A DNA stretch of 64,000 nucleotides from NCBI GenBank assembly GCA_009801085.1, contig VNWV01000007.1, forward strand, positions 2,046,001 to 2,110,000, read 5' to 3'. The DNA is from Lasiodiplodia sp. COLG20 (Eukaryota; Ascomycota; Dothideomycetes; Botryosphaeriales; Botryosphaeriaceae). Shown here in pieces: positions 55,221-64,000 of this stretch. Both the position numbers and the translations under genes were made by a program. Every line of letters starts with the position of its first letter. The stretch's first letter is position 1. Under the pieces are notes generated by a model. That model had not been told where the DNA came from and searched no databases. It was given only the letters and a program-made list of their open reading frames with translations.

Positions 55221-55905
55221 CTACAGACTTTCTTTCCCTTTACATGCAGAAGGAATGCTGACTGATGGCCTGTCCTTCTGCCAGACCCAGAAACCCTCCG
55301 TCATCTGGGCCTCCCTCGACGCTCTCATCTCGTCCTTCAAGCGCTGAACCTTTGCTTTGGCGGCCTTCTTTTCCTCCTCGGTGAGATAGCCATAGTAGTT
55401 GCCGCGACCATGGAATGGAAGCTCGTCGAGAAGAATGGCATTCTCATTTCTCTGTGGCTTGGTCTGGATCTCGGCCAGCGCCTCGTTGTACGTCTGGCTC
55501 CTCGCGGCAGGCTGGATGCTATCCTGAGCCTCCAGGTTGATGTTGTTGTTGTATTCGGCGGTGCCGGGGTGGTTGGCCGGGTCAAGAAAATCGCCGAGCT
55601 GCGCGAGGGACTGGGCTAGGGCGACGTTGCTGGCTTTGTTCTCCTCCTATAGGCTGTGTCAGTAGATAGCTGCCTTGAAGCCATGTGGACCAGCGCACTT
55701 TCTTCTTTGCCAGGAAGTTGAAGCCATAGTGCCCACAGGTGAGCACCCAGACGATGCTGCGAAGGAAGAGCCAGAAGCACAACCACGGAATGCAGATGGC
55801 CATGGCCAGGTAGGAGCAGATGAGGGTGCACACCATCACGAAGCCCGGACCACAAACGTCCAGACATGGGTCGCAGATAGTGGTGGTTGCGCGACGGTAT
55901 GCCAT
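55221..55905 (-). CDS. Small membrane-anchored protein of unknown function
   Basis: Two exons (55905-55699, 55646-55221), 210 residues, 52-base intron in phase 0. The N-terminus has a Cys-rich start (TTTICDPCLDVCGPGF) followed by a long hydrophobic region of one or two membrane helices (VMVCTLICSYLAMAICIPWL, FWLFLRSIVWVLTCG) and FNFLAKKK. The remaining 140 residues are polar and helical, with NAILLDELPFHGRGNYYGYL, a lysine-rich coiled stretch (TEEEKKAAKAKVQRLKDEMR) and EGFWVWQKDRPSVS. Cysteines next to the membrane could be lipidated (inference). I do not recognise the family. Splicing and composition support a real gene. Confidence 0.75.
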
Positions 55906-58209
55906 TGTCGATATTGGTAATGAGATGGGAAAAGGTGAGGTCGGGTGCGTCTGGGGATAAGTGGAAGGAGATTGGGACGGCCTTCGAAGGAGGAGGGGGA
56001 GAGAAGAGGTAGAGCAAAGGAAAAAAAACAGGTGCCTTATATAGTCGTTTCCAATTCGGGCCATCGGTGAAAGTGGTTGCTCGAGCGACGGACTGCCCAT
56101 GAGTGGTCAGTTGAAATGTTAGTGGGAAATTCTCATCACCCATCAACCGGCGAGTGTAATGCCTCATCACTCTGCTAAAGCTCGAAGTTTGATTGGAAGA
56201 AAATCCTATCGTTGGCTTGAGATAATTACTATAAGGACAGTATATAATCCATTTAACAAAATTTTATAGATGTGTACCTGGGGCCCCGTGGCGGCTTTTG
56301 GTAATTTCTTAAATACCAGCCACCAGGAAAGCTTTTATAGGACAAACTTTCTCTCAAACTTGCGGTTTGTGCATGGGTAGCAAGCTAGGATATGACAATC
56401 TCAGACCACCAAGATAGTGTATTATTTGCAACAACCATTGCAATCATGTGTAATCTCGTTGTTTTCGTTTAATTTTGCTTTGGACTTCTAGCTACATAAT
56501 ACCGTGTAGAGTTAGGGAACATTTAACCCGGTATAGTGAAGACTTAAGTGGATGCAAAAGTACGTTCAGTCACGGAAATGATATAATCTCTCTTCAGAAG
56601 CAAAATAGTTCTGATAGAGCATCACGAATTAGACCTGGCCTCTACAAGACCTACAGAAGTACTTCATCAATAACCCACACTCGAAGAAACTGTTGCCTCA
56701 TATCCCGCCTCAATTTACTCTCATCGAAAGCTAGCATCCATCTAAAATGGCATTTAATCGATTCTGAATTCAAGTCGCCGTTCACTTCCATCTCTCGCGT
56801 GCATCGGCAAGTGAACAAAGAAAGTCACTGTGACGAGTCTATCAAGTGGCGTGGTTCTTATCCCTAATTAAAGACACTGCGCGGCATACACATACTGTGG
56901 AGCGGCCTCAATGGGGTTAGAAATTCAATTCAGTACGAAAAATAGCATTTTTAATTCTGCAGATTCTTGATACTACACCAGTGAAGCAAAAGAACACAAA
57001 CACAATCTAAAATGCATTCCGTTACATAGAGCTAAAGCTACCGTGATTTTCTGCTGTACTCTGGAACATTTAAAACCAGGAGTCATTCGGTCCGTCCTCG
57101 CGGAAGAATATGCAGCCCATTATCCACTTGACCTTTGAGCTCTGGTGACCTGTGGAAGTTTCTGCTTACTGTCAAAGCGCTAGGCAGTGGCTTAGCGGAA
57201 GGTGAGGTCCAAGCGCTGGCAGTGCAAATTGCCTAGGCCGCCATCAGCTGACAAGCTATAAAATCTGAGTACAACAATTGTTCTTGATTGGTGAATATCG
57301 TCAGCGCCACATCCCACCGAATAAGCCACGAGATGAATGTCTTTTGATCTATCTCTACATCTTAAAACATCTGAACCGCGTCTCTGACACCTTCTCTTGG
57401 CACACAGGATTTTGGACGCAGCATGCCATCTGTATATGACGAAAGATGATATACAAGACGATCTAAGCTCTTGGTGTTTTGGATACCATGGCAATTTCAT
57501 TCTCCTTCGGCCCGTTTCTATAGAACTCTCACGGTGCAACATGACTGTCCAGAATCAGCTCTCTTTTGTCACCCTGTCCCTGTCGATCAACTTCACACCT
57601 TGTTTTCAGCGGCGCATTACAGCTAGTCGGGGCTTTTCCTACAGTTTCTTGGAGATGTGATGAACTTGATAAGGTCAACAAAAAGCTTGGAGCAGGCCCG
57701 AATTGGAGAGACGCTGACGTCAGATGTTACTTAAAGCTGGCGTTCAAGACCAAGCCGGCTAAATTTAGCAATACGCGTATCCTGTAGGATCCCGTACTTC
57801 CTCGGGCTAAGATCGGCATCCTTGTTTCGCTTTTGGGTCCTACAACTATTGATACTCAGTTCATCAAGAAAGCTATGCTACTTTTGCATAGACGATTATG
57901 GAGCGAGGCGCTCTTGGTGACACAAAACTTATTGCCTCAAGGCGGCCATGCTTGAGTTCTTTGATGGTTTCTTCAGTGAAAGAGTTCAGCATCCAATGGA
58001 GCTGTCTCACCGTTGTTCGGTGAAATCCCGTTTCTGTCAGGCTACAGGTCAACCACCTCGTATAGTTCCACAGTTGTAACTTCTTGGCAGTATTCCTCAA
58101 AACTGCACTTGCTACTACTTGGACTCGTCCTTAAAAGCCGGTGCTGGCTACACAACAGACCGTCCATCAGATCAGCATCTTCCAACACTTTCACTCATAT
58201 TCAATCAAC
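55906..58209. other. Long intergenic region, no gene seen
   Basis: 2.3 kb, AT-rich around 56160-57100. Short open frames only; an ATATAAGG-like box lies about 135 bases upstream of the small membrane-protein gene near 56036-56043. Confidence 0.5.
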
Positions 58210-58881
58210 ATGGGTCTTTCCACTTTCGTTACTCTGAGCCTGGGTCTTTTGGCCGCGCTCCCAACCACCTTCGCTGCCGACACCTCGCCGTACTACCGTC
58301 TGAGGGCCAAGGTCACCGGCCCGAAGACCGACACCACTCCCGACGTCGACGGCTGGGCCATTGAGGTCCGTCGCCTCGGCATCACGACGCGCGTCCCTCC
58401 GGACTACATGTGGGGCGTGCTCTACAACGAAACCTTCAGCCCGGGCCGCGGGGGTGACATCTTCTACACCCAGCCCGTCGACGGCACGACCTACATTCGC
58501 ACCAATGCGCCCAACAACGAGGGCGAGGTGACGCCGTTTGGTTTCGACGTAGGCGAGGGATACGACCTCGTCAGCACCGAGACGATCGCTACGCGCTCCA
58601 TCATTGACGAGACCCCGATGGACATCGTTACCGATGGTGATGTTCCGATCTTGGAGAAGCCCGGCTTCGACGCGACTTTTGTTGCCTGCAAGGAGGCCTA
58701 CCGCGAATGGGTTGTCGTCTACTGGACCGATTTGGAGAAATACGGCACCGACCCGATCTACAACCAGGACTGGAGGACCTGCACCGAGATCCAGCTCATT
58801 CCTGAATGTTCTACCGATGGTCCTGAACACGACGGTTTGGAGGACACTGCTTGCGTCGCCGACATTGCTACCGTTTTGTAA
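58210..58881 (+). CDS. Secreted protein of unknown function
   Basis: Intronless, 223 residues. ATG at 58210 gives the signal peptide LSTFVTLSLGLLAALPTTFA; the longer frame from 58141 would bury it. The mature part starts DTSPYYRLRAKVTGP and contains GWAIEVRRLGITTRVPP, GEVTPFGFDVGEGYDLV, FVACKEAYREWVVVYW, TCTEIQLIPEC and a Cys near the C-terminus, so one or two disulfides. The pattern of a beta-rich opening, a FVAC..Y motif and a closing TC..IQL..EC recalls small fungal secreted families such as DUF7907, but this is a weak recollection. GC-ending codons suggest good expression. Probably a cell-wall or extracellular protein; a role with a host is speculation. Confidence 0.8.
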   Translation: MGLSTFVTLSLGLLAALPTTFAADTSPYYRLRAKVTGPKTDTTPDVDGWAIEVRRLGITTRVPPDYMWGVLYNETFSPGRGGDIFYTQPVDGTTYIRTNAPNNEGEVTPFGFDVGEGYDLVSTETIATRSIIDETPMDIVTDGDVPILEKPGFDATFVACKEAYREWVVVYWTDLEKYGTDPIYNQDWRTCTEIQLIPECSTDGPEHDGLEDTACVADIATVL

Positions 58882-59090
58882 ATGCCTTTTGAAGCATGGA
58901 CTTAATCGTCTACCATCGTCAGCGAACTTGATGACGAATCTCACAGGAAATGACGGAGGATAGACAGTAATGGGCAATGTACTTAGTAGCCACATGAGAA
59001 GCCGTAATGTTCAAGAACAATCTACTGTCGTCGTGCTCACATAATCTTCCCAAACATTTAATACCTGTGATTTTCTTTTAAAAGCCGTGA

Positions 59091-61397
59091 TTAAACTAAT
59101 GTAACCAGCGCTGGATCTGAGTTCTCAACCTTCCCCTTTCCCAAGAGACCATATACGTCATCGAGGCTTCCATTGATCATGAAGTGCCCTATGCGAAGAT
59201 AGCAACCTTCAGTCACAGTAATTACCAGGAGTCCATGTATGAAATATTGTCCCAGAGGATCATTCAGGCGGGTGGTGCGCATTATTGGAATACACTGTAG
59301 TTCCACGTTGCTGGACCCAGCCATAGCTTTCCCCTGGTTGTAATCGTCAAAGCTGAGGCTTCCGGAAAGTGGCCTATTTCCAGGTGCGCCCAGTAGCTGT
59401 GCCCCATCACGAGAAACGTCGGCGAGAGGCGGGAGTGACCAACATGCGGAAAACACATGACATTCGGCTTTCAAAGCCGCATGCTTGAGTTGACCAGTTC
59501 TGTTACCACCGTGAAGAGCAACAATGCTCGCATCAAGGAGACGTATTAGCGGCATGACTTCATCTTTGCGATCGACGTATGCTCTGATGACTGGCCCGTC
59601 CACGCTCGCCCAGCTCCAAGAAGGTGCGCGCCACGCTTCTCTATCATCTGGACGCACAGTCTTCTTAAAGGACAGTGGAGGCTGTCGATTGTGCGACACA
59701 TGCCAGCACAGATCCAGTTCCAGCCACCATTGCCACAGCCCAGCGAAATAGTCCTCCGGTACTCCCTCATGTTGCCTGATCATCGCGTTTGCAACCGCAG
59801 CAATTGCGATGAGTTTGTCGGATGTATAGGTAAATTCACGTGTAGTATACGCCTCGACGAAGTCCCACCAGGCTTGCCATTTACTAAAGCGCTGTACATT
59901 TGTCAATGAACAAATGGGTGTCGTGCCGGCATCTCGGAAGCAATCTGCGAGATGTTTCCACGGCCGTAACTGCGAACCGACGGAGAGATCTGGGTCACCG
60001 CCTGGGCTCATCTCGCAAGCAGCGCGTGCGCTGCATTCCCATAGTAGCTGGTTTTTGCCGAAGTGTAGGATGCGTGGGGCGAAGAGCCGCTCTTGTGCTA
60101 CCCAGCCACGTGTGTTGACAACGGCGAGCTCAACCTCGAAACTCCACAAGTCCGGGTCCCAGCAGTAGCACGACACATACTTGGGATGAGATGTATCGTT
60201 ATTTCTGGGGCCCGTAAAGACGTCTTCTGACAGCCAGTCGATGTCCACCTCCAGGCGCTCAACGTCCCTCTTCCGCCTATCGAAGAATAGGCCACTGTCA
60301 CTGTTCTGTGCAGCAGTGGCAGCAATATTGATAAAGCAATTCTGGTAAACATTGCCCATCATGCCAGCTTCCTGTGCCCAGTCTTCTGTGGAGTCTTGTA
60401 GAATACACAGGGAATCGATCCAGAGAAATCGCACTTGGAGATCTCGCGTGACTTGGACGGCATCCCGGAATGTCTTTGGTAGCCCAGATAAATCAAAGCC
60501 TTGCTGTAAACTTCCAATGTTTCTCCTTGTGCATTTGGGAAGATTTGCATCTCCCCAACGATGGCTTAAAGTCATGTATCGACCATGCTGGATGTCTGAG
60601 TCTTTCGTGACATGCAAGCGCACACGGGTATCCCCGGCGTTGCCAACGTCGATGACCCGAGTCGGCAGTGGAATGGAATTTATCGGGGGTAATGGGCATG
60701 CATCATTTTTAACACAGTAGTTTATCCAGTCCCGGATAAGCTGACGACATGGCTCGGAACCAGTATTTTCCTCGATCGGATGCGTATAGAGAACTTGAAT
60801 GTTAGGGTCTTTCTCAGATGCGTATGCACCATGGTCTGTCGAAAATATGAGCCAAGGGACAATGGAAATGCTAGAAAGATACTAACGTTGTGTTGGAAGT
60901 AACCAGAAATCTTTTACCGTACGGTCATGCTCGCCACGCCAAAAGTGCACGACAAGCATCTCAAATGTATCGACTGCTTCCCCTGTCTCCTCCGTCAAGT
61001 TTTCCGTGCCAGCGTTATCACCATCAGTAACACCCTCATCCCCATCCAATGGTGACTGAGCGGCGTGCTGAAGCTCTTTCGCGTCATTGATCATTTCTTC
61101 TTGGTCCTCCTCATCCTCGTTTTCGTCATCGCTAAAATGCCCAAGCCATTCAATATCCGTCTCAAAGATGTATGTAATCTTGAAAGCTTCGGCACCATGG
61201 CGTACCGATTCGGGGAATTGGCCGCGTTCGTTGACATAAGCTTTTTCCATCATCTCACAGAAGAAACAACCGGCACGCAAGGTGTCTTGAAACGCGGCGA
61301 ATGATTCATGATGAATGAAGCTCGATCCACTTGAGTCCCTTTTTCGTGATTCACCGCCGACGAAGATATTCGAGCATGCCGTGCAGAGAGATTCCAT
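59091..61397 (-). CDS. HET-domain protein 3
   Basis: Two exons (61397-60887, 60835-59091), 751 residues; the 51-base intron joins TQ to HHGAYAS in phase 1. ATG at 61397 (MESLCTACSNIFVGG) begins a Cys-rich segment (CTACSNIF, GCFFCEMM) common at the front of this HET subtype, followed by an acidic stretch. The HET domain starts near residue 255: YMTLSHRWGDANLPK, VRFLWIDSLCILQDSTEDWA, VYQNCFINIAATAAQNSDSG, and later NTRGWVAQERLFAPRILHFG and RAPSWSWASVDGPV. All classical motifs are intact. As with other HET proteins, a role in nonself recognition and cell death is inferred from family, not shown. Confidence 0.9.
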
Positions 61398-61723
61398 AAT
61401 GCGGAGATGATGGAGACCTGTTGGAGCGATGAAAGGAGCTGAGTATTTGAGATCAAATTGCCAGAGCGGGGTTGCGGACACAAATCGCCACGAATTATGC
61501 AAATTTGCGGCCCGAGCTCGTGAGCATGACTTCTCTCCGGGTAGTCATTGTGCGTAAATTACACAATAGCACCCCATGGCGGTCGTCACATGGGAACTCA
61601 ATAATTCCAATTTTCTGCTCGTCAAAGCTTTCTAGATCAAAAACATGTAGCTTTAGGGAAAATTTCCTGAGAAACGAAAAGGAGTTCACCTTCGGTTACC
61701 AACACTGACAGAAAACCATCAGT
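61398..61723. other. Intergenic
   Basis: 326 bases between HET gene 3 and the end of the adenylation-domain gene, both on the minus strand. No carrier-protein or reductase exon was found here. Confidence 0.55.
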
Positions 61724-63656
61724 CTACAACACCAAGGCATCTAGTCCCAACTGAAATCCTTCATATAGCTCATCCACTTCCTTTTCGTACCTCGCAAACG
61801 TCCCCCTCCGCTCCACACTCCCTTTTCCCAACCTCACGAACGGCTTCTCCTCAACAGCCAACAGCGTCAACTCCCTCCTCAGCTTCCCCCTCGGACCAAC
61901 GTGCTCATTCGCCTCCTCCACAACCGGCCACACCTCATCCAACACACCCTCCTTCTGCTCCTCAGTCTCGACCTCCACCCCCTGCGCAATCTCCAACAAC
62001 AAAAACGGCACCCTTCGCTGATACCCACCGACCAGCGCATGCTTGACCCGCGGATGGCACCGGATCCGCTCCTCCAACGTCCCCGCATACATCTTCACCT
62101 CGCCCGACAGCACCACCAAGTCGTCCGTCCGGCCCCTGTACTTCCACAGCCCCGCGCCCTTCTTCATGACCTCCGGGTCCGGATGCGGGCTGAACAGATC
62201 CTTCGTCCGGACCACTTCAACATCTTCCCCGAGCCCCATCGTCTCGCACGCCGCGAAGAAGTTCGTAAACGCCACGCTGCGCTCCGCCGACCGCGGCACG
62301 ACCAGCTCGTACAGGTCGTCGGCGTGGTGCTCGAAGGCCGCGCCCATGGCCGGGTGCGGCGCGATGTGGTCCCACGTGGCACTCCCGTCGTCGACGGCAA
62401 CGTGGTCGTTTGGTGGCCGCAGCGTCGGCCAGTAGCAGCCCTCGGTGCTGCCGATGAGTGTGCGCAGCGAGCTGAGCGGGGCGAGGGCGGCGCCGGCGGC
62501 GTGCGAGAGGGGCGCGCCGCCAAAGAGGATGATGGAGAATGAGGACAGCGCGGCATGGTGCTGGGGCCAGTCGCGCACCAGGTCTTCGAGCAGCGCGGGC
62601 GGGACGAAGATGCCGTCGAGGGGGGGCGCGGGGGAGGTGCTGTGCACCGTGTGGACGTCGGTGAAGGCGGCGGGGGTGGGGATGGTTGTGGGGCCGGAGA
62701 GGACCGGGATGGTGGAGAGGAAGACGGCGCAGGGGAGGGAGATGAGGGCGCCGCCGAGCTGTGCGGTGTGTGTCAGTGACGGTTTACGGATGATGTGGGG
62801 GTTGAACGGTGGTAAATGGGGGGCCTACGTGGAAGAGTGGTAGACCGATCCAGAGCCTCTTGTTGACGTAGTACTCTCTGCATGGCGCCATGCCGTCGAC
62901 CTCGTCCAGCAGGTTCCAGGTATCGACGCGTGCTAGCATCTCGTTGGTGTAAGGGACCAGCTTTGGGAATCCGGAGCTGCCAGACGTGTGGAAGATGCAG
63001 ACCTCATCGCGCCGCGCCTCATCCCACGTCTTCTCATACGGGTAGTGCTGCTGCACACCGTCGCCTTTACCGAAGAGCATGTCCTCGAATGAAGGGGCCG
63101 CCATGGTGAAAGCGCCTTTCACCTGCTGCGGAATCTCTCTCACATACTCCGGAACAATGCCGCCAAGGCTCTCTGCATAGAGGAAGATGCGGCATCCGGA
63201 TGCGTTGGCGAGATACACCTGGGCTTCGAGAGAGCCCATCGGGCTGGTGTTCAACATGCGACGGCCCGTCTTCAGGGCTGCAGAGAGGAAGAGAATGTAG
63301 CGCAGGTCACGAGGACCGAAGTACGTGAATGTCTGAGGACATTTCTTTCCCGCTGTCGACTCATCTTCGTCGCTGTTCGTAGGCGTGCCTGAACGAGAGG
63401 ACCCATCGGTAGAGGAAGCGGAAGAGGATGGTGGCGGGGGGAGGTGTTCGTCTAGCCAGTAGGCTGTGCGATCAATAGCACTAGCGAATTCGGCCCAAGT
63501 AATGTCGCGGTAACCTTGGGAGATATCCGTGGCGGATTTGGGAATCGAAGCATAGGTGCGGTTGGGGAAGGCTTGAGCAGTTTCGTCAATGGTAGTCGCG
63601 ATAAGGCGACGTCCATACGAGGCTGAAGGGACAGATACTGCGCTATCACGATGCAT
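61724..63656 (-). CDS. Adenylate-forming enzyme, NRPS-like A domain only
   Basis: Two exons (63656-62829, 62758-61724), 620 residues; the 70-base intron joins GLPLFH to LGGALISLP in phase 0. ATG at 63656 (MHRDSAVSVPSASYG). Motifs of the AMP-binding superfamily: FHTSGSSGFPK as the phosphate loop, IILFGGAPLS, STEGCYWPT for the A5 region, LWKYRGRTDDLVVLSGEVKM for A7-A8, and the C-terminal LGKGSVERRGTF where the catalytic Lys is expected. It activates a carboxylic acid as an acyl adenylate. Fungal proteins of this type normally continue with carrier and reductase or thioesterase domains, but here the frame stops about 15 residues after the A domain. Substrate is unreadable. Confidence 0.88.
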
Positions 63657-64000
63657 GATAGTGCCTTGAATGATGACTGACAGGTATTGGTAGGTGCAAT
63701 GAGACTCTGGGAACAAAATTGGTGGGCGGTAAATATCAGGTCAGGAAATTCGACGGAAGAGCAACGAGAAATATGATGCCTCGGGCTGGAGGAGAGACAA
63801 TCAAAACACATATGCCCTTTCACGCCTCATAAAGCTCATATATCCAACAAGTCGATGCTTGAATACTCTAACCCCGCTTTGTGCAGCTGCACTTGAGTCA
63901 GAAGCTACTTCCCAAGATGATCATGTCTTGCGAAAATCTGACGGCGAAAATGTCTCAGCTGACGGTACGTGTTGCATTTGCATATATCAAACTTTTGTGC
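63657..64000. other. Upstream region of adenylation-domain gene
   Basis: 344 bases to the window end; no gene seen. Confidence 0.5.

Noticed and set aside
56475..56867. 130-codon plus-strand frame
   Set aside because: Lies in AT-rich intergenic sequence, with no ATG-led domain-like content.

Overview
The window is nuclear DNA of a filamentous ascomycete (Pezizomycotina). Genes are cut by many short introns of about 48 to 125 bases with GTRNGT donors, CTRAC or TTGAC-like branch sites and YAG acceptors. There are HET-domain and NLR-like (STAND) genes, a dispersed single 5S rRNA gene, a deuterolysin, and a stretch with a RIP-like dinucleotide signature. The class cannot be fixed from sequence alone. 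Many open frames begin at TTG or GTG, so starts here were moved to the first supported ATG, and exons were joined by reading splice sites by eye with a check that phase is conserved at every junction.

Layout. 1-14 kb: 3' part of an ankyrin-repeat gene; a secreted beta-propeller protein resembling fungal saponin hydrolases; an AIF-like FAD oxidoreductase with a GC-AG intron; a protein built of two tandem copies of one domain; a GT8 glycosyltransferase; a small secreted Cys-rich protein with an EF-hand pair; and a DUF6594-type membrane protein. 15-31 kb: two paralogous beta-lactamase-like serine hydrolases, a CmcJ/AsaB-like enzyme, an orphan Trp-rich 3' gene end, a multi-pass membrane protein divergent from an NB-ARC/TPR NLR, a 5S rRNA gene, a small membrane-protein frame broken by one in-frame TAG, and a 520-bp AT-rich block with no CpA. 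31-49 kb: a 15-exon MFS sugar transporter, a 1030-residue protein kinase directly upstream of a NACHT-type NLR, a secreted M35 metalloprotease, and a RhoGEF-like protein with a Pro/Thr/Glu repeat. 49-64 kb: a convergent pair of HET genes, a small membrane protein, a secreted protein, a third HET gene and an adenylation-domain-only NRPS-like enzyme.

The genes do not form one pathway. The clearest theme is nonself recognition and regulated cell death: two NLR-like proteins, three HET proteins, an ankyrin protein and a kinase lie in 64 kb, among secreted hydrolases and a possible effector. The most novel-looking items are the Cys-rich/EF-hand secreted protein, the tandem-domain protein, the kinase next to the NACHT protein, and the TAG-split membrane protein.
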